Source of the DNA: DASWJZ01 sp963739005
Lineage (GTDB): Bacteria; Pseudomonadota; Alphaproteobacteria; Rhizobiales; Afifellaceae
NCBI GenBank assembly: GCA_963739005.1
Contig: CAVTYQ010000002.1
Location: forward strand, 496,001-560,000
Reading direction: 5' to 3'
Length of the DNA stretch: 64,000 nucleotides
Positions 54,819 to 62,880 of the stretch are shown here, in pieces. The position numbers and the translations under genes are program-made. How positions within the stretch are numbered: the stretch's first letter is position 1; each line of letters begins with the position of its first letter. Under the pieces are notes generated by a model, which was given only the letters and a program-made list of their open reading frames with translations, had not been told where the DNA came from and made no database searches.

Positions 54819-55753
54819 ATGACCACCGGAACCCACGAATACGAGGACGATCCGCGCAACGCCGGGATTATCTGATCTCGGTCAACGGCGCGCTCACGCC
54901 GCGCGAAAAGGCGGTCGTATCCGTCTTCGATTCCGGCTTCGTGCTCGGCGACGGCGTGTGGGAGGGCCTGCGCGTCCATGACGGCGGCATCGCCTTTCTG
55001 AACGAGCATCTCGACCGCCTCTACGAAGGCGCCAAGGCGATCGACATGGATATCGGCCTTGACCGCGCCGCCTTGTCCAAGCGCCTTTTCGCCTGCCTGA
55101 ACGCGAACGGCATGCGTGACGGCGTTCACGTCCGCCTGATGGTGACGCGCGGCGTCAAGCGCACGCCCTATCAGGATCCGCGCCTGACGATCGGCCCGGC
55201 GACCGTCGTCATCATCCCCGAATACAAGCTGCCGAAGCCTGAGGTGACCGAGCGCGGCATCACCCTCTTCACCGTCCATGTCCGCCGCACCGGGCCGGCC
55301 GAGCAGGACCAGAAGCTCAACTCGCACTCCAAGCTGAACTGCATCCTCGCCTGCATCCAGGCGACGAAGGCCGGCGCCGACGAAGCGCTGATGCTCGACC
55401 CGGCGGGCTTCGTTGCCACCTGCAACTCGACGCATTTCTTCATCGTGCGGAAAGGCGAGCTTTGGACCTCGCCGCCCGATTACTGCCTCGGCGGCATCAC
55501 CCGCGGAAACATCCTGAAGGTCGCGCGCGACGCCAGTCTCCCCGCCTTCGAGAAGCGCTTCTCGCTGACCGACGTCTACGGCGCCGACGAGGCCTTCGTC
55601 ACCGGAACCTTCGCCGGCCTCGTGCCGGTCAAAAGCGTCGACGGACGCGTCATCGGCGCGCCCGGTGGGCGCCCCATCATGGACAAGCTTCGCGCGCTCT
55701 ATCTCGCCCTCGTCAAACGATCGCTGACGCCGATCGAAAGGGATTCCGCATGA
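54819..55753 (+). pseudogene. Class IV PLP-dependent aminotransferase (D-amino-acid/branched-chain type), frameshifted near the N-terminus
   Basis: The ATG at 54819 gives MTTGTHEYEDDPRNAG and then meets a stop. One base appears to be missing near 54861-54866 in a GCC-GGG run; restoring it yields ...NARDYLISVNGALTPREKAVV, and the rest is intact. Family features include SVFDSGFVLGDGVWEGLRVHDG (phosphate and PLP region), the PLP lysine in NSHSKLNCILACIQA, and TCNSTHFFIVRKGE. The length (about 311 residues) is normal. It overlaps the next gene by ATGA and heads a four-gene operon ending in a sulfotransferase-like gene. Because the operon looks functional, I think the indel is probably a sequencing error. 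Confidence 0.82.
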
Positions 55754-56058
55754 AGATCGACCCCAGATCGATCGCGCTCCAGGGCGGCAACGGCAGCGAA
55801 CATGGCCGCTATGTCTATCGCTTCGACGACGGCACCGAGGCCGAGCTGACCTTCTTCGAGCGCCCGAAGGGCCTCGTCACCATCGACCACACCGAGACAC
55901 CTGTGAAGCATCGCGGGCAACGCGTCGCCGCGGCGCTCGTCGCGCGTGCTGTCGCCGACTTCCGTGCGGGCGGTCAGAAGGTGATCCCCGCCTGCCCATA
56001 TGCCTTTAAGAGATTCAGGGAGCATCCCGAGTGGGCCGACGTCCTCCACCGGCGATGA
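55750..56058 (+). CDS. GNAT-like N-acetyltransferase (YjdJ/CG type), copy 1
   Basis: A 102-residue protein. YRFDDGTEAELTFFERPKGL, then TIDHTETPVKHRGQRVAAALVARAVADFR, is the minimal GCN5-related fold in which HRGQRVAAAL occupies the acetyl-CoA pyrophosphate loop. It ends with VIPACPYAFKRFREHPEWADV, as in the small acetyltransferase group found in eukaryotes and bacteria. The substrate is unknown. It overlaps the aminotransferase stop by ATGA, and a paralogue follows directly. Confidence 0.82.
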   Translation: MKIDPRSIALQGGNGSEHGRYVYRFDDGTEAELTFFERPKGLVTIDHTETPVKHRGQRVAAALVARAVADFRAGGQKVIPACPYAFKRFREHPEWADVLHRR

Positions 56059-56065
56059 CGCTCTG

Positions 56066-56365
56066 ATGAGCGACGGCGGCGATCCCGCAATCGAGCGCGA
56101 GGACACCAAGAGCGGCGGGGTCTATCGGCTGAGGCTCGACGGCTCAGTCGCCGAGATGACTTTCTCGCGCGCGAGCGACCGGCTGATCATCATCGATCAC
56201 ACCGAGGTGCCGGCGGCCCTTCGCGGCCGCCGGGTCGGCAACCTTCTGCTTGAGCGCGCCATCGCCGAGGCGCGCGAGAGGGGCGCGAAGATCTTTCCAC
56301 TTTGCCCGTTCGCGGCAGCGCAGTTCCGCCGCCATCCGGAGTATCGCGACGTGCTGTCGACATGA
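56066..56365 (+). CDS. GNAT-like N-acetyltransferase (YjdJ/CG type), copy 2
   Basis: A 99-residue paralogue of the preceding gene: YRLRLDGSVAEMTFSRASDR, IIIDHTEVPAALRGRRVGNLLLERAI and IFPLCPFAAAQFRRHPEYRDVL align with it throughout. The CoA loop reads LRGRRVGNLL. I chose the ATG at 56066, seven bases after the first copy ends. The tandem arrangement shows a local duplication with substantial divergence, so the two may have different acceptors or act as a heterodimer. It overlaps the next gene by ATGA. Confidence 0.8.
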   Translation: MSDGGDPAIEREDTKSGGVYRLRLDGSVAEMTFSRASDRLIIIDHTEVPAALRGRRVGNLLLERAIAEARERGAKIFPLCPFAAAQFRRHPEYRDVLST

Positions 56366-57117
56366 ATGGCGGACGCGAGGATTCGGTCCGGATCGCCATG
56401 TGGTCGGGTCCGCGGAACCTTTCCACCGCGCTGATGCGCGCCTTCGGAAACCGCCCTGATTGCACGGTTTCCGACGAGCCCTTCTACGCCGCCTACCTTT
56501 CGCTTTCCGGCGCCGAGCATCCGATGCGCGAAGAGGTACTGCGCGACATGGAGAACGACTGGCGGAAGGTTGCCGCCGTCGTTATCGGCCCGCCGCCGGG
56601 CGGCAAGAGGCTCTGGTACCAGAAGCACATGACGCATCACATGCTGCCGGAGATCGGGCGGGAGTGGATGCGCGCCTGCCGCCACGCGTTTCTGATCCGC
56701 CATCCCGCGCGCGTGCTCGCCTCCTACGCGGCGAAGCGCGAGGCCGTCGGGCTCGCCGACATCGGCTTCGTCGAGCAGGAGGCGCTTTTCGAGGACGCGG
56801 CGGCGATCGCCGGAAAGACGCCGCCCGTGATCGACGCCGACGCAGTTCTCGCCGATCCGCCCGGCATGCTCGCCGCGCTTTGCGACGCGCTCGCGATCCC
56901 GTTCAGCGATGCGATGCTGGCCTGGCCGCCCGGCCCACGCGAGACCGACGGCATATGGGCAGCGCATTGGTACGACGCGGTGAACCGCTCGACCGGTTTC
57001 GGACCCGTTCGTCCGATCCCGACGCTCGACGATCCGCAACTTCGTCAGATCGAAGCGGAGGCGCTGCCGATCTACGACCGGCTCGCCGCGCATGCGCTGC
57101 GAGCGTCGCGACCTTAG
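56362..57117 (+). CDS. Sulfotransferase-like P-loop protein linked to class IV aminotransferase
   Basis: A 251-residue protein with a PAPS-type P-loop region at the N-terminus (RIAMWSGPRNLSTALMRAFGNRPDC), SDEPFYAAYL, and the 3'-phosphate-binding-like RHAFLIRHPARVLASYAAKRE. This is the bacterial protein family that in plants forms the N-terminal half of branched-chain-aminotransferase-like fusion proteins. Here the aminotransferase is three genes upstream in the same operon. The reaction is unknown; sulfonation is only one possibility. It overlaps the preceding gene by ATGA, and a small palindromic repeat follows its stop. Confidence 0.75.
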   Translation: MNGGREDSVRIAMWSGPRNLSTALMRAFGNRPDCTVSDEPFYAAYLSLSGAEHPMREEVLRDMENDWRKVAAVVIGPPPGGKRLWYQKHMTHHMLPEIGREWMRACRHAFLIRHPARVLASYAAKREAVGLADIGFVEQEALFEDAAAIAGKTPPVIDADAVLADPPGMLAALCDALAIPFSDAMLAWPPGPRETDGIWAAHWYDAVNRSTGFGPVRPIPTLDDPQLRQIEAEALPIYDRLAAHALRASRP

Positions 57118-57123
57118 GAGCGG

Positions 57124-57147
57124 ATTACCGGGTCAAACCCGGCAATG
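57124..57147. repeat. Intergenic palindromic element
   Basis: ATTACCGGGT and ACCCGGCAAT flank CAA and form a near-perfect hairpin. This sequence form (ACCGGGTCAAxCCCGGxAATGACG) is a common dispersed intergenic element in Hyphomicrobiales. It lies between the sulfotransferase-like gene and the convergent fliJ-like gene and may act as a terminator. Confidence 0.6.
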
Positions 57148-57185
57148 ACGACGGAACAAAGATTTGAAGGCTGAAGGATCGACGA

Positions 57186-57557
57186 TCAGCTCGCCGCGCG
57201 GCTTGTGTGGCGACCGCCGTCGGCCGCGGTCTCGCGCTCAAGCTTCTCCTCTTCGCGCTCAAGTTCCGCCAGAGCAAGATCAAGGGCGGCCTTTGCGGTC
57301 TCCAGCTGGCCCCCGAGATCGGCGACCGAAGCGTCGAGATTGGCGCGCCGCTGTTTCGCCGCGCGGGCGAAGGTCGAATAGGCGAAGTGCTTGTCGTCGT
57401 CGATGCCGGTGCGCCGATGCTCGGCGGCGATCTCCAGATCGAGGTCGGAGATCATGCGTCCGAACTCCTCGATCATCGTCTCGATCTGACCGGCTTGCCT
57501 GCGGCGCTCCTCCGCCTGGAAGCGCATCATTCGCACGGCGGCGTCTCGTGACTTCAT
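57186..57557 (-). CDS. FliJ-like coiled-coil protein
   Basis: A 123-residue, almost entirely helical protein: MKSRDAAVRMMRFQAEERRR, RMISDLDLEIAAEH, then a long Glu/Arg/Leu-rich coiled coil (ALDLALAELEREEEKLERE). Size, start (KSRD..ALRL.RFQ-type) and position next to ctrA match FliJ, the flagellar type III export chaperone, in related bacteria. No other flagellar gene is in the window. GGGGGAG precedes the ATG at 57557, and a CtrA-box-like sequence lies upstream at 57639. Confidence 0.75.
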   Translation of the reverse strand: MKSRDAAVRMMRFQAEERRRQAGQIETMIEEFGRMISDLDLEIAAEHRRTGIDDDKHFAYSTFARAAKQRRANLDASVADLGGQLETAKAALDLALAELEREEEKLERETAADGGRHTSRAAS

Positions 57558-57638
57558 ACGCAATACTCCCCCAAAGCCCCGAGGTTGCCGCCTGTCTTGC
57601 GGCGATCCCTGTTGACCCTCCGGCTTCTGCCCACAGGC

Positions 57639-57653
57639 GGTAACGTTTCGTTT
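57639..57653. promoter_or_regulatory. Possible CtrA box upstream of the fliJ-like gene
   Basis: GTAACGTTTCGTTTA fits TTAA-N7-TTAA with one mismatch in each half. It lies 82 bases before the fliJ-like start and in the 422-base gap shared with ctrA, so it could serve either gene. CtrA directly controls flagellar genes in relatives. Confidence 0.4.
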
Positions 57654-57802
57654 ACGGGTCGCATTAATCATGGAGGACAGGATTTAAAGCGGGGTAAACC
57701 GCGTCGTCTGCGCCGATCGATGCCGATGCATCGCTGCCACGCCGGCTCACGGAATTCCCTTAGCCAGAGATGTTGAAAGCAACGCGGGGCGAGGGTCGGC
57801 TC

Positions 57803-57884
57803 GGATTCAAGAATGGATTCAAGAGTCTATCAAGGAAACTTCAGGGTGTGCGCTTGCCGGCGTCAAACAGAATCTGTTAACCAT
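57803..57884 (+). promoter_or_regulatory. ctrA promoter region with three GANTC sites and a CtrA half-box
   Basis: GATTC at 57803-57807, GATTC at 57815-57819 and GAGTC at 57822-57826 put three CcrM-type methylation sites into 24 bases, about 155-175 bases before ctrA. TTAACCAT at 57877-57884 is the classical CtrA half-site. In Caulobacter the ctrA promoter is likewise controlled by a GANTC site and by CtrA itself. The rest of the 57558-57979 gap shows no gene. Confidence 0.6.
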
Positions 57885-57979
57885 TCCACGATAGCGTGTG
57901 CGTCGGATTTGATCTGGCTCGCGGCGGCGTGGCTCGAGGGTGGCGGTGTCCGCAATAAAGAGCTGACAAGGGGATTGGG

Positions 57980-58681
57980 ATGCGGGTCCTTCTGATCGAA
58001 GACGACAGCGCCACCGCGCAATCGATCGAGCTGATGCTGAAGTCTGAGAACTTCAACGTCTACATCACCGATCTCGGCGAGGAGGGTGTCGATCTCGGCA
58101 AACTCTACGACTACGACATCATTCTCCTCGACCTGAACCTTCCCGACATGAGCGGCTACGACGTCTTGAAGACGCTGCGCGTCGCCAAGGTGAAGACCCC
58201 GATCCTCATTCTTTCCGGGCTCGGCGGCATCGAGGACAAGGTGCGCGGCCTCGGCTTCGGCGCCGACGACTACATGACCAAGCCGTTCCACAAGGACGAG
58301 TTGGTCGCCCGCATCAACGCCATCGTCCGCCGCTCCAAGGGCCATGCCCAGTCGGTGATCCAGACCGGCGATCTCCGCGTCAATCTCGACACGAAGACGG
58401 TCGAGGTGAACGGCAGCCGCGTCCACCTGACCGGCAAGGAATACCAGATGCTGGAGCTCCTTTCGCTCCGCAAGGGCACGACGCTCACCAAGGAAATGTT
58501 CCTGAACCACCTCTACGGCGGCATGGACGAGCCGGAGCTGAAGATCATCGACGTCTTCATCTGCAAGCTCAGGAAGAAGCTCGCCGCCGCGACCGACGGC
58601 AAGAACTACATCGAGACCGTGTGGGGCCGCGGCTACGTGCTGCGCGAGCCCGACGAAGAGGAATTTCGCGAGAGCGCCTGA
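57980..58681 (+). CDS. ctrA: Cell-cycle response regulator CtrA
   Basis: A 233-residue OmpR-type regulator. The receiver domain has the acidic pocket Glu7-Asp8-Asp9, phosphoacceptor Asp51 (IILLDLNLPD) and Lys in MTKPFHKDEL. The C-terminal winged helix contains GKEYQMLELLSLRKGTTLTKE and VFICKLRKKL. The sequence is CtrA-like along its entire length, including the C-terminus after GRGYVLREP. CtrA governs cell division, flagellar and methylation genes and blocks replication initiation. ChpT, its phosphodonor, is encoded 0.6 kb downstream on the other strand. GGGG precedes the ATG. A strong terminator follows. Confidence 0.97.
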   Translation: MRVLLIEDDSATAQSIELMLKSENFNVYITDLGEEGVDLGKLYDYDIILLDLNLPDMSGYDVLKTLRVAKVKTPILILSGLGGIEDKVRGLGFGADDYMTKPFHKDELVARINAIVRRSKGHAQSVIQTGDLRVNLDTKTVEVNGSRVHLTGKEYQMLELLSLRKGTTLTKEMFLNHLYGGMDEPELKIIDVFICKLRKKLAAATDGKNYIETVWGRGYVLREPDEEEFRESA

Positions 58682-58709
58682 GCGGCGACCCGCGCTACCT
58701 GCCAACGAG

Positions 58710-58736
58710 AAAGGCCGGCCCGATGGGCCGGCCTTT
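58710..58736 (+). terminator. Rho-independent terminator of ctrA
   Basis: AAAGGCCGGCCC and GGGCCGGCCTTT form a perfect 12-base-pair stem with a three-base loop (GAT), followed by CTGCTTT. It lies 29 bases after the ctrA stop and between convergent genes. Confidence 0.88.
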
Positions 58737-58762
58737 CTGCTTTGGTCCGCCGCGTGAAAGTT

Positions 58763-59128
58763 TCAGACGAGCCCGGCCTCGGCAAACGGCCGCATGAAGC
58801 TCTCGCGGTCGAACGGCTTCATGATGTGCACGTCGGCGCCGCTCCGCATGGCGCGGGCGACGTTCTCCGGATCGTTCTCAGAGGTCAGATACATGACGGT
58901 CGGCTGCGCCCCGCCCGGCAGCGCGCGAAGCTTGGTCAGGAACTTCATCACGTCGCCGTCCGGCATCTGCCAGTCGACCACCACGCAGTCCGGCATTTCG
59001 CTGCGGCAGAGGTCGATCGCGTCGGCGCGGGTCTCCGCCTCGCTCGCGCGGATATCGGCTTCCTCAAGGATCTTGCGCGCGACCTTCCGGATCGAGCTCG
59101 AATCGTCGACGATAAGACAATGCTTCAT
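58763..59128 (-). CDS. CheY-like single-domain response regulator
   Basis: A 121-residue receiver domain alone: acidic Asp8/Asp9 (LIVDDSSSIRKVARKIL), phosphoacceptor Asp52 (CVVVDWQMPDG), Thr in VMYLTSEND and Lys in HIMKPFDRE. There is no output domain. It lies between ctrA and chpT, convergent with ctrA. Single receivers near chpT in relatives can take part in the same phosphorelay or in chemotaxis, but no direct evidence is present here. The name is left open. Confidence 0.88.
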   Translation of the reverse strand: MKHCLIVDDSSSIRKVARKILEEADIRASEAETRADAIDLCRSEMPDCVVVDWQMPDGDVMKFLTKLRALPGGAQPTVMYLTSENDPENVARAMRSGADVHIMKPFDRESFMRPFAEAGLV

Positions 59129-59318
59129 GGGTCTTGACCCCCGCTTGACGCCTGCGCCACCGCTTTATTTGCGGCAATCTTGAGCGAAGGTTTTAGCGAG
59201 GGCGGGTTACCCGGCGGTCAAGGAGCGTGCTTAAAAGTCCTTGCCGCGCAGCGACTAAGCTTGACTCGGCGGCGTTAGCGGGTCGGCAAGATTTGGCTGC
59301 GCCAGCGGCCTGGCGCGC

Positions 59319-59963
59319 TCAGGTCACGCGCCGCGCCGCGAGGACGACGCGGTTCTCTTCCTGCGTGGCGGTCACGCCCATCTTCGCCTCCTTGGCGAGG
59401 AGCGCGGCGTAGAGCGGCTGCACGGCGTGCGCATCGAGAGGGTTCGGCATCGCCCCCTCGGCGATCACCTCCTTCACGCCGGCGGGCAGCTTGGCGCGGT
59501 CGCCCTGGGCGACGACGCGGATCACCGTCTCCCCCGCCTCGCGCTCGGCGGTGACCGTGATCGTGCCGCCGCGGGCGACCGAGTTCAGCGCAATGATCAG
59601 GAGGTTCAGAAGGAGCTTCGCCTCCGCCTTGGGCAGCAGCCCGACCTTCACCTGCCAGTCAAGCGCGGGCTTCTCGCGCTCCATGAAGGCGGCGGCGACG
59701 CGGCCGGCGTCGGCCATGTCGAGTTCCGCGCCGGCGCTTCCAGAGGCGCCGAAGGCGAGCCGGGAGAACTGCAGCTTGGCGCTGGCCTGGCGGGCGCTCT
59801 TCTGGACCAGATCCTGCGCGAACTCGCGCATGGATTCGTCCTTCTCCTCCTCCAGCACCTCAAGGCCATTCACGATCGCCCCGACCGGCGAGATAATGTC
59901 GTGGCAGACGCGGCTTGCGACGAGGGCGGCAAGCTCAAGCGGGTCGATCTTGACGTCGGTCAT
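59319..59963 (-). CDS. chpT: Histidine phosphotransferase ChpT
   Basis: A 214-residue protein. The dimerisation/phosphotransfer helix has ALVASRVCHDIISPVGAIVNG with phospho-accepting His21, followed by a degenerate ATPase-like domain (LLLNLLIIALNSVARGGTITV). ChpT relays phosphate from CckA to CtrA and CpdR. I chose the ATG at 59963 (MTDVKIDPLELAALVAS), which matches the family start, although the frame is open to 60038. It is adjacent to ctrA, a frequent arrangement in this order. Confidence 0.92.
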   Translation of the reverse strand: MTDVKIDPLELAALVASRVCHDIISPVGAIVNGLEVLEEEKDESMREFAQDLVQKSARQASAKLQFSRLAFGASGSAGAELDMADAGRVAAAFMEREKPALDWQVKVGLLPKAEAKLLLNLLIIALNSVARGGTITVTAEREAGETVIRVVAQGDRAKLPAGVKEVIAEGAMPNPLDAHAVQPLYAALLAKEAKMGVTATQEENRVVLAARRVT

Positions 59964-60090
59964 GCGGATCGCGTCGTTCGCCCCCGGGAACAGTCTAAAA
60001 GGAGTGGCAGGCGCAGATTCGGACGCCTTCCGGTCCAAGGCTTACAGGCGGTCTTGGCCCCTGCCAAGCGTTGTTCGCCCTGGCCCGCGC

Positions 60091-60105
60091 TTAACGCGAC
60101 ATTTA
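60091..60105 (+). promoter_or_regulatory. CtrA box upstream of eipA
   Basis: TTAACGCGACATTTA fits TTAA-N7-TTAA with a single mismatch. It lies 81 bases before the eipA-like start codon. In Brucella, eipA is reported to be directly controlled by CtrA, so this site has independent support from the family. Confidence 0.6.
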
Positions 60106-60185
60106 CCCTGGAGCGCGAACTGTAGGACACCCCGGAGTCGCGCCGCTCCGAGCTCATCACCATCAGCTGAGGCGAGGGACCGTTC

Positions 60186-60776
60186 ATGGCCTTTTCCCGC
60201 ATCTTTTCCCGACTTTTCCCGGCGGCCGCCCTGTTCCTTGCGGCGACCCTGGCCCCCGCCAACGCGGCCGCACCGAGCAATGAGACCTACACGGCGCAGG
60301 AGATCGTCGACGCCGGGCATCATTTCTTCGGCGAGGTGTCCGGCGGTCTCGCCACCCTGGTCGAGAAGGCCGTCTCCCATTACGGCCTCCCGAACGGCTA
60401 CATCATCGGCCAGGAGGGTTCCGGGGCGATCATCGGAGGGCTCCGCTACGGCGACGGCTTCCTCTACACCAAGCTTGAGGGCCGCCGGCAGGTCTACTGG
60501 CAGGGCCCGTCGATCGGCTGGGACTTCGGCGGCGACGGCAACCGCACCATGATGCTGGTCTACGACCTGCCGAACTCGCTTGCCATCTACCGCCGCTATG
60601 GCGGCGTCAACGGCTCCGCCTACCTGGTCGGCGGCCTCGGCATGACTGTGCTTGCCAACGAAGCGGCCACCCCCACGGTCTACGTCGTGCCCATCAGGAG
60701 CGGCGTCGGCGCCCGACTCGGGGTCAATGTCGGCTACCTGAAGTTCACGCCCGGACCGACCTGGAACCCGTTTTGA
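60186..60776 (+). CDS. eipA: EipA-like periplasmic envelope-integrity protein (DUF1134)
   Basis: A 196-residue secreted protein. The signal peptide (SRLFPAAALFLAATLAPANA) is cleaved near AANAAAP-S. The mature domain matches DUF1134: TYTAQEIVDAGHHFFG, SHYGLPNGYIIGQEGSGAIIGG, SIGWDFGGDGNRTMMLVYDLP and the C-terminal LKFTPGPTWNPF. In Brucella the homologue EipA protects the envelope and affects virulence. It is monocistronic behind a CtrA box, which fits the adjacent ctrA/chpT genes. The length is normal. Confidence 0.9.
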   Translation: MAFSRIFSRLFPAAALFLAATLAPANAAAPSNETYTAQEIVDAGHHFFGEVSGGLATLVEKAVSHYGLPNGYIIGQEGSGAIIGGLRYGDGFLYTKLEGRRQVYWQGPSIGWDFGGDGNRTMMLVYDLPNSLAIYRRYGGVNGSAYLVGGLGMTVLANEAATPTVYVVPIRSGVGARLGVNVGYLKFTPGPTWNPF

Positions 60777-60930
60777 CGCGTTTTCGGGCAGGGCCAGCGT
60801 GCCCGATTCGTCACACTTTGCAGGGATTTGACGTCATTGGACTGGATTTTGCCGAGACGCCGCCCGTCCTTCTGTTGCGGGGCGTTGTTCCCGCCTATAC
60901 TGCGCTGAGGGTGGCGTAGCGGAGCCGTCA

Positions 60931-61947
60931 ATGATCCAGTCGGCCATGATCTTCGCCCTCGGCTTCTTCGTAAGCGGGCTGGCATGGCTCGCTTTTTCGG
61001 TGGCGCTCGTGCGTCGAACGCGGCGCCTGACCGAGCGGCGGTTGCTGGCCGGCATCGCTATGCGACGGGCCGAGTTCGAAAGCGAGCGCGACGAATTGCG
61101 CGCGCGCCATGCCGTGCAGATGCACCGGCTGGAGCGCGAGGTGAGTCATGTCCTCGACATGGCGACTTCCTACCGCCTCGAAGCCGACCTCAAAGAGCGC
61201 GACCTGATGAACGCGCAGGCCGAACTGGTAGCCGACGCGGAAGACTTCCAGGACGTCGAACGGCGTCTCGCCGGAGAGCGCGAGGCGGTGCAGGATCTCG
61301 AGCGCCGGCATGCGGAGGCTGGCGCCGCGCTTCGCGCCGCGCAGCACGCACTGAAGCTTGAGGCGAAGCGGCGCTCGAGCGCCGAAGAAGCGCTCGACGA
61401 AGCCTCCGTTCTTGCCGACCAGCGCCGGCTCGCGGTGGTGGCGCTTCGAGCCGAGAATGACACCCTCCGCTCCCGCCTCGGCGAAGAGCCCGGTTCGCCC
61501 GTGCCTTACGAGGTCGAGGATACGCGGCTGCCGCGGGTCGTGGCCGAGCGCGAATTCGCGGAGGATGAGGCGACGCGCGAGCGCTACTCGGGTGGAAGCG
61601 TCGTTCCGTTGCCAACGCGGCCGAAGCACACGGCAACCGAGACGCCCGATCAGTCGGTCGCAGTCGTGGCGGAAGCGACGCGCGATCTGCAGCGGATTGC
61701 CGAGCAGGCAAGCGCTGAGCCGGAAGAGGCGGAGCCCGCTGTTGCCGTGCCGCTGCCGCGCATGCCTGCCGCGGCCGCGCCCGCACCGACGAATGTCGGC
61801 GAGCTTGTCGCGCTCCGCATGTCGCCCGAGGGCGGCAAGCCGAAGCCACAGGAGCCGGCCGCCGGCGGAAACGCCGAGAACCGATTCTTCGCGGCGCTCG
61901 CCGAAATCCGCGCGCTGAAGCGCGCCGCCAATCAGGCCGGCGAATAG
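60931..61947 (+). CDS. Membrane-anchored coiled-coil protein of unknown function
   Basis: A 338-residue protein. One N-terminal transmembrane helix (MIQSAMIFALGFFVSGLAWLA) is followed by a long Glu/Arg/Ala-rich coiled coil (about residues 35-190, with heptad-like ERRLAGEREAVQDLERRHAE), then a Pro/Ala-rich low-complexity tail (about 215-310) and a short conserved-looking end (NRFFAALAEIRALKRAANQ). I do not recognise a named family. The topology suggests a scaffold or division-associated protein attached to the inner membrane, by inference only. Similar open frames are widespread in this order. Confidence 0.78.
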   Translation: MIQSAMIFALGFFVSGLAWLAFSVALVRRTRRLTERRLLAGIAMRRAEFESERDELRARHAVQMHRLEREVSHVLDMATSYRLEADLKERDLMNAQAELVADAEDFQDVERRLAGEREAVQDLERRHAEAGAALRAAQHALKLEAKRRSSAEEALDEASVLADQRRLAVVALRAENDTLRSRLGEEPGSPVPYEVEDTRLPRVVAEREFAEDEATRERYSGGSVVPLPTRPKHTATETPDQSVAVVAEATRDLQRIAEQASAEPEEAEPAVAVPLPRMPAAAAPAPTNVGELVALRMSPEGGKPKPQEPAAGGNAENRFFAALAEIRALKRAANQAGE

Positions 61948-61969
61948 GCGCGGCCTTCCGAATCCCGCC

Positions 61970-62767
61970 TCAGGGATCCATCCAGCGCATTCTGAGCTTC
62001 TCGCCGATGAGGCAATCGATCCGTCGTTCAGGCTCGGCAAGGCCCGCCGGAATGATCTCGGGCGCTCCGCCCGCGATCTCGAGCACAAGCTTGCGCCGGA
62101 TCGCCTCGGCGAACCGGTCGACGCTGTCCACGGTGACGAGGAACGCGCCCGGCCCGCCGATGACGCAATCCCCGTAATAGACGTCGAGGTTGGGGATCGA
62201 ATATCCGCTGAAGAAATCGGCATGGATCATGATCGGCAGGCCATTGATCGTGATGCCCCGCTTGAGCACCGCCTCGCGCGCCTGCAGCACCGGGTAGCCC
62301 ATATTGTTTGGCCCGTCGCCAGAGATGTCGATCACCTGCCGGTTGCTGCGGAAGCCGCTCTCCTCGAAGAGACCCGAGGCGAAGAGGAGCGAGCTCGAAA
62401 TCGAGGTGCCGTGCAGATACGAAAGCGGCACCGAGGCGATCTTGTCGGCAAGCGCCTTCGCAGTATCCGCCCCGTCGACGAGCGTCCATGGCGCGACGAT
62501 CTTCTGTGACCCGGGGCCGGCCCATTCGACGTAGGTGACGGCGATTCGCCCGAAAAACCCTTCGCGGATGGCCTCCAGCACGTCCGGGTGCAGGAGCGCG
62601 TCGATATAGCCTTGCTTCTGAAGCTCCTGCTCGGCCGGGTCCATCGAGCGCGACACGTCGACCGCGAGCACCAGCTGAAGGTCGACGTCGATGTCTTCCG
62701 CCATGGCCGACCCGCTCGCCAGAGCGAGACACGCGACGCCGGAGAAAAGCAGCTCTTGCATCCGCAT
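61970..62767 (-). CDS. DUF1194 (VWA-like) secreted protein
   Basis: A protein of about 265 residues. The signal peptide (MRMQELLFSGVACLALASGS) ends near AMAED. The mature part has a von Willebrand A-like MIDAS motif DVSRSMDPAEQ, then FFGRIAVTYVEWAGPGSQK, GTSISSSLLFASGLF and VIDISGDGPNN. This is the DUF1194 family of periplasmic proteins found in alphaproteobacteria; the ligand and function are unknown. Starts at 62767 (MRMQ) and 62761 (MQEL) are both possible. It stands apart from the flanking genes by short gaps. Confidence 0.85.
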   Translation of the reverse strand: MRMQELLFSGVACLALASGSAMAEDIDVDLQLVLAVDVSRSMDPAEQELQKQGYIDALLHPDVLEAIREGFFGRIAVTYVEWAGPGSQKIVAPWTLVDGADTAKALADKIASVPLSYLHGTSISSSLLFASGLFEESGFRSNRQVIDISGDGPNNMGYPVLQAREAVLKRGITINGLPIMIHADFFSGYSIPNLDVYYGDCVIGGPGAFLVTVDSVDRFAEAIRRKLVLEIAGGAPEIIPAGLAEPERRIDCLIGEKLRMRWMDP

Positions 62768-62880
62768 CGTCCTGGCCTCCGCAGCTCTGACCAGCGGCAT
62801 TGTGGACCCAGAATCTCGGATTGCCGAGCGAGACAGTCGCGCCTGTCATACAAACCGCCGTGAAAGGCCCGGCGCGCGTC

